Source of the DNA: Paenibacillaceae bacterium GAS479
GTDB lineage: Bacteria > Bacillota > Bacilli > Paenibacillales > Paenibacillaceae
Reading direction: 5' to 3'
Length of the DNA: 64,000 nucleotides
Assembly: GCA_900105225.1 (NCBI GenBank)
Contig: LT629764.1
Location: 3,740,501-3,804,500, forward strand
The position numbers were made by a program, and so were the translations under genes. Each line of letters begins with the position of its first letter. The first letter of the stretch is position 1. The notes under the pieces were generated by a model. It did no database searches and was not told the origin of the DNA. It saw nothing but the letters and a program-made list of their open reading frames with translations. Below, in pieces: positions 26,608 through 34,200 of this stretch.

Positions 26608-26710
26608 AGGACGAATTGAATGAATGAGGTTTATACATCAATGCTTTGAATAGCATGTATATGCTACACTAAATGAGGCATATTTTGTGCTATTTTGCTG
26701 TAGTAACTAC

Positions 26711-26761
26711 AACGCTTATCTATGATTAATCCAGTTGGAGGGATTGGTATGGATAAGCGTT
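26711..26761 (+). promoter_or_regulatory. Inverted repeat enclosing the integrase start
   Basis: AACGCTTATC (26711-26720) and GATAAGCGTT (26752-26761) are perfect 10-bp arms. The ribosome binding site and ATG of the integrase lie between them, so the hairpin could limit integrase translation. A related, better hairpin lies outside the right repeat at 44913-44967. Upstream, TAGCAT-GTAT-ATGCTA (26651-26666) is another inverted repeat that could be a recombinase site. Confidence 0.55.
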
Positions 26762-27798
26762 CTTTGTCATCGGGAAGAGATATACGGGGGCGGAAAAGAG
26801 CCCAATTATCGTCTGAAGGTGATGACCAGCAAGTTAAGAATTACTCAAAGGTGACCATCCATGATTTGTATTCAAAATTTATTGATATTAAAAGAGCTGA
26901 GGGGATTTCTGAGCGTCGAAAAAAAGACTTGTTGCAGGATAAAAAATATTTTGTAGATTTCTTGAAAGCAACTGGCTGTTCCGAGTTGATGGAGGATATT
27001 ACGACAACCACTATTCGCGAATGGTCAGTCTATATGCAAGAACAATATGTGGTCTATCAGACTCACGTAAGAGGTGGGAGAAGGAAGGGGCTTGCGCCAA
27101 AAACAATCAATGGACGTATCAAAAACATTAAGCATTTTTATAACGTGATTATTGAAAATAGCATGTGGGAACGAAACGAAGCTTATCCTGTTAAACTGAT
27201 TAAAGAACCAATTGATACTGTTCAAGGGCTAACCGAGAGTCAAGTTCGTTCCTTGCTTAAGGCATGTAAACAAAGCACATATACGGGATTTAGAGACTAT
27301 GTATTCATCCTTTTAATAATCGATTCTGGATTGCGACAAGGCGAAATGATAACCCTTGACTCTAACAGTTTTGATTTTGATATTGGGGTAGTTAAAGTCA
27401 GTGAAGAAATCAGTAAAAATGGGAAATCAAGAATTGTACCAGTGTCTCGTAAGGTACTCAATCTTGTCCAAAAACTACTCTATGAGAATAGGATCAATTT
27501 TGGTTCCACTCATCTTTTTATGACGGCGTATGGTCAACCAATGACAGGTAAAGGTGTAGTCCGTCAATTCGCGACATTAAGGAAGAACGCTAGTTTAACA
27601 AATATCAAGGCCACAGCTCATGCACTGAGACACACCTTTGCTAAATTCTATGTTCAAAATGGGGGGGACGTCTTTACGCTACAGAAACTACTAGGACACT
27701 CCAGAATGGATATCGTAAGGACATATGTTCAAATGAATGCAATAGATATTGCTGAAGCCCATAAAAAGTTTTCACCTGCAAGTAAATTTAGAGTTTAA
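26749..27798 (+). CDS. int: Tyrosine recombinase / phage integrase
   Basis: 349 residues from ATG 26749 (GGAGGG seven bases upstream). It has an N-terminal SAM-like core-binding domain (residues about 40-130) and a C-terminal catalytic domain. Catalytic residues are visible: Arg196 (SGLRQGE), His291 and Arg294 (HALRHTFA), His317 (LLGHSRMD) and the nucleophile Tyr326 (RTYVQM). A strongly basic N-terminus may read arm-type sites. It lies directly inside attL, as expected for an enzyme integrating the element at the mqnC 3' end. No excisionase gene is recognised. It looks intact. Confidence 0.93.
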   Translation: MDKRSLSSGRDIRGRKRAQLSSEGDDQQVKNYSKVTIHDLYSKFIDIKRAEGISERRKKDLLQDKKYFVDFLKATGCSELMEDITTTTIREWSVYMQEQYVVYQTHVRGGRRKGLAPKTINGRIKNIKHFYNVIIENSMWERNEAYPVKLIKEPIDTVQGLTESQVRSLLKACKQSTYTGFRDYVFILLIIDSGLRQGEMITLDSNSFDFDIGVVKVSEEISKNGKSRIVPVSRKVLNLVQKLLYENRINFGSTHLFMTAYGQPMTGKGVVRQFATLRKNASLTNIKATAHALRHTFAKFYVQNGGDVFTLQKLLGHSRMDIVRTYVQMNAIDIAEAHKKFSPASKFRV

Positions 27799-27811
27799 CT
27801 TAACTACCTAT

Positions 27812-27861
27812 AACAAAGCAGGCTCATTTGGAACATTTAATCCGATGGGCCTCTTTGTTAT
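27812..27861 (+). terminator. Possible terminator after int
   Basis: AACAAAG (27812-27818) pairs with CTTTGTT (27853-27859) and inner GGCTC/GGGCC add pairs. There is no U-run, so it is weak. The remaining 27862-28097 part of this 378-bp gap shows no gene I can support. Confidence 0.35.
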
Positions 27862-28097
27862 GTGTAGTTAGGACGCTCTAGGAGGCTCATACAGGCTTCC
27901 TGGAGACGAGTGAGAGTAAATACATCTAAGGGGCAAGCAGGATCTAAATCAGTTTATTAACTATTCTCAATTCTCATTAATTCCAACTGGTGAAATTGGA
28001 AAGCAAGAGATGGAATAGCGAAAGAATGCTGAGGACTTAAATTGAGTTAGAGCCAATTCCCGTTAGTTGAATGATGTGGTGTTAATTACCTGTAGAT

Positions 28098-28130
28098 ATT
28101 AAATTTACATTAAATTAGTATTAAATTACT
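28098..28130 (+). repeat. Three tandem 11-bp direct repeats
   Basis: ATTAAATTTAC, ATTAAATTAGT and ATTAAATTACT are contiguous, about 45 bp upstream of the secreted-protein gene. The 11-bp period keeps all copies on one DNA face, as in activator or integrase arm sites. Confidence 0.7.
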
Positions 28131-28176
28131 GGATCTGGCCGGAGCAGAATAAAGATAAATTTAGGGGACTATTAAA

Positions 28177-29454
28177 TTGTTTGCGAAAACCTTAGTATCA
28201 GGACTCATTATAATTTCTATTTTGGGTAGCCAATTGACTCTAGCTTCTGCACCACTTTCAGTTGTTACAGAAAGTAACCTAGAAAAAGAAGAAGATGCAC
28301 TAAATAAAATCAAGATTAATAATGAGAAACAACAGTTAGATGAGTTATTTAAAGTAGTTTTGAGTAATTCCCCAGTGTCTGAAGATGAATTTTCGAAGAT
28401 ATATGATAACGCTCTGTTTAAAAACTTTGCTCCCGAAAACAGCAAAATAAATCAAGTTTTGTTTATGGAAGATGGAATTAAATCTATAATGATTGATCAT
28501 GAAATAGGTAATATTAGAACTATTGTTACCTACTATGAAGATGGTGCAGTACGTAAGACAGTATCTGATACTACCACAGGAATTGCAGAAGAGAATTTTA
28601 ACAATATTAAAGGTGACTATTACGATAAGAAAGAAGATATAAATAAAGAAAGAACTGAACAAGAACTTAAGAAAATCGATAAACTTCTAGAAGAAGAGAA
28701 GTTTGCTGAAATTGAAGCTTTACCAGATACGACCATTGATTTTGTAAATGATATTCCGACTGTTTCATTTGAAAACGGTGCAATTGAATCGGGAAATGAA
28801 AACGCACCTCTCTCGAGGTCGACACGTGCGGTAGCAGCAAAACCTGTTGTAGTTTATCCAAGCCCTTCAGATTCTTATTTTCAGAAAAGATATACTGCTA
28901 AGCAGGTTTATGGAACTAGCTTTGTTTCTAAAAATCTAAAAGACTTAGGTTATTCAGGTAACAGTTATGTTAGAGTTTTTGAAACTCTTAATGCATATAA
29001 CCAAGTAAAAATAAAATCTCAGGTGTTCAATGCGGATACAAGTATCTCACTTATTATGGTAGCGTTTGATATTGCAAGAGCTACTGCGCTTGGATGGTTA
29101 GGTTGGTTTGGTGTAGTTAAAACAATATATGATACAATTAACAAAGCCGCTGAAATTGTAAGAGAGAATGAGTATGAATTTCAAGGTGGAAAAGAAGCGA
29201 CAGTCGAAGATCCTACTAGGCATGGTAATAAACAAGTTGAAGTTGTCCAGTATTGGGGAAAGGGACTTTTAACCCTTACTTGGCAATATGATTCTGCAAC
29301 TGGATATAGAGACCCAGTTTGGGGACACAGTTCTCACTCTTCCGCTCTTCTAATGTCAAATGTAACAGTCGGTAGTAACGGAGTGAATATTTATAATAGC
29401 AATCTTGCTTCCAAAGGATATTGGTCGCATGGTCTAGGACAATTGGGCTATTAA
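28177..29454 (+). CDS. Secreted protein of unknown function (possible large bacteriocin precursor)
   Basis: 425 residues from TTG 28177 with AGGGGAC upstream. A Sec signal peptide covers residues 1 to about 26 (hydrophobic core VSGLIIISILGSQ, cleavage near ASA). A charged, Glu/Lys-rich region follows to about residue 215, ending in RSTRAVAAKP, a plausible second cleavage point. The last 200 residues form an aromatic- and Gly-rich domain with a hydrophobic helix (DIARATALGWLGWFGVV). This prepropeptide layout and size recall large secreted bacteriocins such as the geobacillin-26 group, but I cannot confirm homology. It is A/T-rich and absent from the tail operon proper. Confidence 0.55.
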   Translation: MFAKTLVSGLIIISILGSQLTLASAPLSVVTESNLEKEEDALNKIKINNEKQQLDELFKVVLSNSPVSEDEFSKIYDNALFKNFAPENSKINQVLFMEDGIKSIMIDHEIGNIRTIVTYYEDGAVRKTVSDTTTGIAEENFNNIKGDYYDKKEDINKERTEQELKKIDKLLEEEKFAEIEALPDTTIDFVNDIPTVSFENGAIESGNENAPLSRSTRAVAAKPVVVYPSPSDSYFQKRYTAKQVYGTSFVSKNLKDLGYSGNSYVRVFETLNAYNQVKIKSQVFNADTSISLIMVAFDIARATALGWLGWFGVVKTIYDTINKAAEIVRENEYEFQGGKEATVEDPTRHGNKQVEVVQYWGKGLLTLTWQYDSATGYRDPVWGHSSHSSALLMSNVTVGSNGVNIYNSNLASKGYWSHGLGQLGY

Positions 29455-29471
29455 ATTTCTAAGGAGTCCTT

Positions 29472-29996
29472 ATGAAGAACAGAAAACGTATTGGTATTTT
29501 TGCAAGCATGGTCATCATTCTCTGTTTTATTTATATTTATGCTGATTGGGATATGATTAAATTGAAAAATGGTTACGCTCGACCTCTAATCATAACTGGT
29601 GACCAATACAATGAGAAACCAATTCCAATCAAGGTTCCTAAGCATAAATTTAAAAAATTAAATATATCAATAACTGATCTTTACTATTATCCCGAGAGTC
29701 AAGAAATTCATTATGGATTATGGTATAAAAAGTGGAGTCACAGGGGAGATCAAATTCCTTGGCACGTGTTTGATGTTAGCTTTGTTGTTGATTCTGGTAA
29801 AGTATTCAGTGGTGATTATGTTGCAAAAAGAGATGGATTAATTGATGCATTTCAAATTAGAGCAAATCGCGAAGTAACGCTCCAAAAGACCAAAACTCTT
29901 AAGATGATCATCACATCTGTCAAACAAGAAGGAAAAACAATTACACCTATAGTAAAAGAAGAAATTAACATTGAATTGCCACAACTCACTAACTAA
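29472..29996 (+). CDS. Membrane-anchored hypothetical protein, possible immunity partner
   Basis: 174 residues. A basic N-terminus is followed by one membrane segment (residues about 8-26, GIFASMVIILCFIYIYADW), then an extracytoplasmic, strand-rich domain without recognised motifs. It starts 17 bp after the secreted 425-residue protein with AAGGAGTCC, so the two are cotranscribed. The location and topology would suit protection of the producing cell at the membrane, but that is inference from position only. Confidence 0.55.
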   Translation: MKNRKRIGIFASMVIILCFIYIYADWDMIKLKNGYARPLIITGDQYNEKPIPIKVPKHKFKKLNISITDLYYYPESQEIHYGLWYKKWSHRGDQIPWHVFDVSFVVDSGKVFSGDYVAKRDGLIDAFQIRANREVTLQKTKTLKMIITSVKQEGKTITPIVKEEINIELPQLTN

Positions 29997-30002
29997 TTAT
30001 TT

Positions 30003-30041
30003 TAAAAAAAGCAGCCCATCCATAGCGATAGGCTGCTTTTT
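30003..30041. terminator. Bidirectional terminator
   Basis: AAAAAAAGCAGCC pairs with GGCTGCTTTTTTT. It closes the plus-strand secreted-protein operon and the minus-strand regulator operon that converge here. Confidence 0.9.
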
Positions 30042-30043
30042 TT

Positions 30044-30211
30044 CTATATACTATTTTTCTTTTCCTTGACCATAATATACACAACCGTGCTTATTCCACT
30101 ATAAGCAGCTATAACGTATAGCAGCGAACTCTGCCATGTTTCTTCAACCAATGGAATAAGCATTATTGAAGCAGCCATTAAGATTAGTCGATATGTGAGA
30201 CCAGGCCTCAT
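30044..30211 (-). CDS. Small membrane protein, 55 residues
   Basis: Begins MRPGLTYRLILMAASIMLIP and has two hydrophobic segments (residues about 8-21 and 29-48) before a basic end KEKKNSI. Strong ribosome binding site AAGAGGAGGG six bases before the ATG. It starts 27 bp after the zinc-ribbon regulator gene and is read with it. Two-segment topology resembles small holins or phage membrane proteins, but the main holin is at 43279; no function is assigned. Confidence 0.65.
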   Translation of the reverse strand: MRPGLTYRLILMAASIMLIPLVEETWQSSLLYVIAAYSGISTVVYIMVKEKKNSI

Positions 30212-30238
30212 AAATATCCCTCCTCTTAATCCATTGAT

Positions 30239-30772
30239 TCACTTCAAACTCTCCAGCAGTTCATATAATTTACTTTGTGATTGCGCACCGAGATTCCTCA
30301 CTCTGGAGACATCATAGAAGGTCAACTCAATCAACTCTCCAACAGTTCTGATTCCAAATCGCAACAAGCAATTGTAAATTCGAGCTTCACTTTTTTCTTT
30401 CAGCAATAAATCCTCTATGGTCATTCCTTCAATTGAAGCGTCGAGTCGCAGAACGTCCTTTATCTTCAGATCAGGAACATGAATCAATTTGTTATAAGCT
30501 TCACTTAATGGGAGGGTAGTAGCCCTTGCTGCTCTTACCGTTCCTATCTCTCGTAAGTATTTATTTCTCTTGCATTTACCACATCCATCGTTAGCTACTC
30601 TAGTGCGAACAGGCTCAAAAATACTATGCCCATAACTACAGAGCCACCATACACGTTTATGCGAGGCTGCATGCAACTGTGAGGCCGTGTAAGGTTGTAG
30701 TTTATTTGTATCTAACTCAAGCAAGAGATGATGATGAGTTGAGTTTAATGTGATGGTCTCTAGTTGGTTCAT
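30239..30772 (-). CDS. Zinc-ribbon / RNA polymerase alpha-CTD-like regulator
   Basis: About 177 residues. The N-terminal half has a treble-clef zinc-ribbon pattern (WWLCSYGHSIF then GCGKCK), resembling the DUF4379 family. The C-terminal 60 residues resemble the alpha C-terminal domain of RNA polymerase, with the tandem helix-hairpin-helix pattern (CLLRFGIRTVGELIEL, VRNLGAQSQSKLYELLE). Such a fusion suggests a DNA-binding protein that mimics alpha-CTD to recruit or redirect polymerase. It is divergent from the tail operon, with only about 160 bp between, making it the prime candidate regulator; no LexA-like or CI-like repressor is in the island. The start is uncertain: ATG 30772 lies 13 bases after GGGAGG, ATG 30796 has no ribosome binding site. 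Confidence 0.65.
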   Translation of the reverse strand: MNQLETITLNSTHHHLLLELDTNKLQPYTASQLHAASHKRVWWLCSYGHSIFEPVRTRVANDGCGKCKRNKYLREIGTVRAARATTLPLSEAYNKLIHVPDLKIKDVLRLDASIEGMTIEDLLLKEKSEARIYNCLLRFGIRTVGELIELTFYDVSRVRNLGAQSQSKLYELLESLK

Positions 30773-30908
30773 ATATCCGTAAAATCCTCCCACCATTTAC
30801 CGCTATCATCTAGGCCAATACTCCTATAGTATCATAATCTGAGATGAAGGATATGACAATGTTGGAAAGTGTTATGTTTTTCATTCGATTTTATATTTTT
30901 TACTTTTA

Positions 30909-30924
30909 ACATCATGAGGAGGCA
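30909..30924 (+). repeat. Leader repeat, copy 1
   Basis: ACATCATGAGGAGGCA (16 bp) containing a ribosome binding site; identical copy at 31611-31626. The upstream bases (TTTTACTTTTA against TTTTGCTTTT) are also alike. Confidence 0.85.
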
Positions 30925-30930
30925 GCAGGT

Positions 30931-31569
30931 ATGGATGCGAGCAGGTTTTTAAAAATTTGGAGCAGAACATTTAAGGTTGTTAATGAAGATACAGCAATTG
31001 ATCTCGATAATGGTGAAGAGTATAAGTATGGTCTAAATGCAGAAGGTTTTCCTTTTATTAGCAAATACAATAAGAAAGACAAAATGTGGATAACATTGAG
31101 TTTCTCTGGAACTAAAGAAGATTCGGATGAAGCTCAGAGGAAAATAACAAAGTCACTACTGGGTGAGTATTTAACTCAACTTGAAATTGGAGAGCCGAGT
31201 TATAAAGAAATAGAGGATATGTATCAATCAATGCAAAATCAAATGATTGAACTTGTAATAAATGATAAGGGAGAGGTAGCGGAGTTTAATTTGAATGAAA
31301 TTTATTATTTACTTCTTGACGATAATGATAACTTGGTAGCATCAACAAGATTGGGGTTTTATAATGTTGGTCTTAAGCAAGATATGCATTTTAAACTTAA
31401 ACACTTCATTAAGATTAACCCAATTCATTGGATCAATCTTGATTTTATTGATTCATATGATGAAGATAAACGTGAGTTGCGTCTTACTAGTATAAATGTC
31501 GTCTTTCCTGTTGAGACAGCGAGGGAGAAATTTCTTAAGAAAGCGATTGGCAATTTGAATGGAAAATAA
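30931..31569 (+). CDS. Hypothetical protein at head of tail operon
   Basis: 212 residues, acidic, soluble, with no recognised domain. It begins MDASRFLKIWSRTFKVVNED. Notable segments are a strand-rich first third (EEYKYGLNAEGFPFISKYN) and a C-terminal basic helix. AGGAGGCAGCAGGT precedes the ATG. It is flanked by two copies of a 16-bp leader containing the ribosome binding site, as if inserted into or duplicated within the leader of the tail terminator gene. It could be cargo, a regulator or an immunity factor; sequence does not tell. Confidence 0.6.
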   Translation: MDASRFLKIWSRTFKVVNEDTAIDLDNGEEYKYGLNAEGFPFISKYNKKDKMWITLSFSGTKEDSDEAQRKITKSLLGEYLTQLEIGEPSYKEIEDMYQSMQNQMIELVINDKGEVAEFNLNEIYYLLLDDNDNLVASTRLGFYNVGLKQDMHFKLKHFIKINPIHWINLDFIDSYDEDKRELRLTSINVVFPVETAREKFLKKAIGNLNGK

Positions 31570-31610
31570 AAGGGCATAGATTATTTGTCTTAATTTATAA
31601 TTTTGCTTTT

Positions 31611-31626
31611 ACATCATGAGGAGGCA
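31611..31626 (+). repeat. Leader repeat, copy 2
   Basis: Second copy of ACATCATGAGGAGGCA. Its ribosome binding site leads to ATG 31629, whose frame stops after nine codons (MGEEVKYPM). Confidence 0.85.
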
Positions 31627-32035
31627 ACATGGGAGAAGAAGTGAAGTACCCGATGTGACCATCCAGAGCACGGATATCAGAAAAGGATTTAGTCGTCCAA
31701 GTCTCTTTGTGCAACTTGAAAACTCCACTGTATCCCCTCTAAATCCTAAAGCAATCCAGAGAAGCTTACAGATAACCATCTACTTTTTCCCGAGCGATCC
31801 CTATGATAACCAAATTGAATTGCTAGACACCCAAGATTCATTAGAGATGGCATTTTCAAATCATTTGGAAATCGAAGAAGGCATGAAATTGAGCCTGTTT
31901 GAAGTGTCCAGCGTCAAGGTTGATGGTGTTCTACAGGTTAGTTTTGAGTTGGAGTATATCAATATCGATGTATCTGAAGAGGCTGGCGAAACAATGGAAG
32001 AAATTAATATTACATATAACAAAGGAGATTGTTAA
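31616..32035 (+). CDS. Phage tail terminator/completion protein, 5' end probably damaged
   Basis: 139-residue frame resembling the short tail terminator family found just before the sheath in PBSX-like clusters (DVTIQSTDIRKGFSRPSLFVQL, then LQITIYFFPSD). Such proteins cap the tube and, in phage, join tail to head; tailocins keep one to end the tube. The recognisable homology starts at about residue 14. The ATG used here (31616) lies inside the ribosome binding site. The properly spaced ATG 31629 is in another frame that stops at once. A deletion or frameshift has therefore probably removed the native N-terminus. Whether the protein is made is uncertain. Confidence 0.65.
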   Translation: MRRQHGRRSEVPDVTIQSTDIRKGFSRPSLFVQLENSTVSPLNPKAIQRSLQITIYFFPSDPYDNQIELLDTQDSLEMAFSNHLEIEEGMKLSLFEVSSVKVDGVLQVSFELEYINIDVSEEAGETMEEINITYNKGDC

Positions 32036-32037
32036 GA

Positions 32038-33114
32038 ATGGCAATCGGATTACCAGATCTAGATATCCAGTTTAAGAAGTTGGCAGTAACAGCAGTCCAA
32101 CGTTCAGCCAAGGGGATTGTTGCCCTCATTGTCAAAGACGCTACTGACAATACTTATGCTGTCAAGGAATATCAATCAGCTCTAGCGATTGAAACGGCCA
32201 AATTTACGGCAACAAATGCAAAGTATATTCAGCAAATATTCGATGGCGGTGCAGCTAGAGTTATTGTTGTGCCAATCAATCCTACATCATCATCTGTTGT
32301 ACCCGATGCGATTGCGGCCATTGGAAGCAGAAAATATAACTGGATTGGTTTGGCTGAAGGTGCTGTTGCAGACCAAACAGCACTTGTTACATACCTTAAA
32401 TCGCCAGAGGCAAAGAAAAAGTCGATTAAAGGAGTCGTTTTTAATGCAACGAGTCCAGACAGCGAGCGAGTAGTTAACTTTACCAATACGCATGTTACAT
32501 ATGTTGGAGGAACGAAAGTAACCGGAGAAAAGTATATCGCCCGTCTCCTTGGTGTCCTCGCTGGTCTACCGCTTACTCGCTCCAGTACATATTACAACTT
32601 CCCTGATCTAATCGGTGTGACTGAACCGGCTGATGTAAATGCAGCGGTTGAAGCAGGTAAATTTGTCCTCTTTAACGATAATGATACCATTCGTGTTGCT
32701 CGTGGAGTTAACAGCCTAGTCACTCTCTCTCCGACTGTGAGCGAAGAGCAGAAGAAAATCATCATCACTGAAACAATGGATACGATTCGTAACGATGTAA
32801 CGGGATTGTGGAAAGACTTTATCGGCAAATGGAAGAACAGCTATGATAACCAGGTTTTGTTAAATACTGCGATTAACGTCTATTTTGAACAGCTTGAGCT
32901 TGAAGATGTCCTAGACGAAGAGTACGACAATAAAGCTTACGTCGATGTAAATGCTCAGCGTCTTGCATGGCAGGCAATTGGCAAGACAGAAGCAGCCGAT
33001 TGGGATGATGATACAGCAAGGGTTAAAACACTAGGTAGTAAAGTGTTCCTCGCTGCATCAATCAAGTTACTCGATGCGATGGAAGATCTACAATTCAATA
33101 TTGAACTACAGTAA
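32038..33114 (+). CDS. Contractile tail sheath protein
   Basis: 358 residues from ATG 32038 (AAAGGAG upstream; an in-frame TTG nine bases earlier is unlikely). The fold order of compact phage sheath proteins is visible. An N-terminal MAIGLPDLDIQFKKLAVTAV strand is followed by a central domain (GAARVIVVPI). The conserved C-terminal sheath domain includes the DNDTIRVARGVNSL loop and the DTIRNDVTGLWKDFIGKW helix, ending YFEQLELEDVL. It is shorter than PBSX XkdK (about 466) and close to diffocin-type sheaths. A sheath proves a contractile (myovirus-type) particle. Confidence 0.92.
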   Translation: MAIGLPDLDIQFKKLAVTAVQRSAKGIVALIVKDATDNTYAVKEYQSALAIETAKFTATNAKYIQQIFDGGAARVIVVPINPTSSSVVPDAIAAIGSRKYNWIGLAEGAVADQTALVTYLKSPEAKKKSIKGVVFNATSPDSERVVNFTNTHVTYVGGTKVTGEKYIARLLGVLAGLPLTRSSTYYNFPDLIGVTEPADVNAAVEAGKFVLFNDNDTIRVARGVNSLVTLSPTVSEEQKKIIITETMDTIRNDVTGLWKDFIGKWKNSYDNQVLLNTAINVYFEQLELEDVLDEEYDNKAYVDVNAQRLAWQAIGKTEAADWDDDTARVKTLGSKVFLAASIKLLDAMEDLQFNIELQ

Positions 33115-33129
33115 AGGAGATAACGACAA

Positions 33130-33549
33130 ATGGATAAAGGGAAACAAGTCGTAACGGGTAATGACGTTACAGTTTGGCTCAACAACGAGGCTCTGCTGGA
33201 CATTAGTAAGCTTGAGTACAAGATGACAGGTGAGTTTGAAGACGTAACCTTCCTTGGCGATAAGCGGACATACAAAAGATATCTCGGATTTACAGGTGAG
33301 GGTAGCTTGACTTTCAAAAAGGGCAAGAGCAGAGGATTAAATCTTATCGGTAACGCATTTAAATCAGGTGTCATGCCTGATATTAAAATTGTAACTAAAG
33401 TGTCTAATCCAGCATCAGGCCGTGCTGAACGTATCGTTATTAAAGGCGTTACAATCTCTGAGTTTGGCGGTAGTTATGAAGCCAAATCAATCGCTGAGGA
33501 AGAGATTCCATTTAGTTTTAGCGACTATGAGATCATCGAAACTCTATAA
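33130..33549 (+). CDS. Tail tube protein (XkdM-like)
   Basis: 139 residues, the usual size. The pattern matches XkdM/DUF2001 tube proteins: an early strand (KQVVTGNDVTVWLNNEALLDI) is followed by KMTGEFEDVTFLGDKRTYKRYLG and GEGSLTFKKGKSR, with FGGSYEAKSIAEEEIPFSF near the end. It stacks as hexameric rings inside the sheath. It lies immediately after the sheath gene with AAAGGAGATAACG, the conserved order. Confidence 0.9.
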   Translation: MDKGKQVVTGNDVTVWLNNEALLDISKLEYKMTGEFEDVTFLGDKRTYKRYLGFTGEGSLTFKKGKSRGLNLIGNAFKSGVMPDIKIVTKVSNPASGRAERIVIKGVTISEFGGSYEAKSIAEEEIPFSFSDYEIIETL

Positions 33550-33598
33550 CAAACTAATTAGGGGACGTTATGTCCCCTTTATTATTGGAGGAATATAA

Positions 33599-33997
33599 AT
33601 GAGTAAACAACGTGATACAAAGCTAACTCTTGCTGACCTAATTGCCAAGAAAGCAGATAAACAAGCGGTTAAATTTAAGTCTGAAGATGTGTACATTGAT
33701 GGACTTGGCGGCACCGTTACGATTACGGTTCCGTCTAAAAGTGTCATTTATAAAGCGATTGATATGATGGATCGAACATCACTGGAAAGTGTTATGTATG
33801 CAAACTGTTTCCTGATTTATAACTCGATTAAGGAATTACAATCCGCTGAGTTGCTAGAGGCATATGACATTAGTGATAACGTTCTGATTGTTGATGAACT
33901 ATTAACAATTGCCGAAGTGAATGAATTAACGAATAAGATTATGGTGCTTGCTGGAGTTAACAAACCCGAAGAAGTCGAATCTGAACTAAAAAACTAA
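33599..33997 (+). CDS. Tail assembly chaperone, short form (XkdN-like)
   Basis: 132-residue protein occupying the position of XkdN/gpG between tube and tape measure genes. It begins MSKQRDTKLTLADLIAKKA and has the typical LDGLGGTVTI-like segment (YIDGLGGTVTITVPS). In tailed phages this protein coats the tape measure during assembly. The last codons are CTA AAA AAC followed by TAA, giving the canonical -1 slippery heptamer A AAA AAC directly before the stop, which leads into the overlapping frame at 33994-34167. Confidence 0.88.
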   Translation: MSKQRDTKLTLADLIAKKADKQAVKFKSEDVYIDGLGGTVTITVPSKSVIYKAIDMMDRTSLESVMYANCFLIYNSIKELQSAELLEAYDISDNVLIVDELLTIAEVNELTNKIMVLAGVNKPEEVESELKN

Positions 33998-34167
33998 TCA
34001 AGCAGGATCAGGAGTTTCGGATGATTGGCTTTTATGTCATACGTGGTCACGATCCTGATCGATTAGTTAATATGAGTGAGACCGAGAAGTCTGCACATTA
34101 CATATGGATGGAGCAGCATTACGAGGAAGAAACACAGCGATATAAGGCCATGATGGGGGGCAAATAG
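33994..34167 (+). CDS. Frameshift extension of the tail assembly chaperone
   Basis: This frame is open from 33985. Slippage on A AAA AAC (33988-33994) would resume at CTA 33994 and add 57 residues (LIKQDQEFRMIGFYVIRGHD and onward) to give a 189-residue fusion, equivalent to gpGT. An internal ATG at 34021 has no good ribosome binding site, favouring frameshift over independent initiation. The region ends 33 bp before the tape measure gene, the conserved place for the T part. Confidence 0.75.
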   Translation, partial: LIKQDQEFRMIGFYVIRGHDPDRLVNMSETEKSAHYIWMEQHYEEETQRYKAMMGGK

Positions 34168-34200
34168 CCCTCCTTTTTCTATGCGGACTGGGGGTGACGT

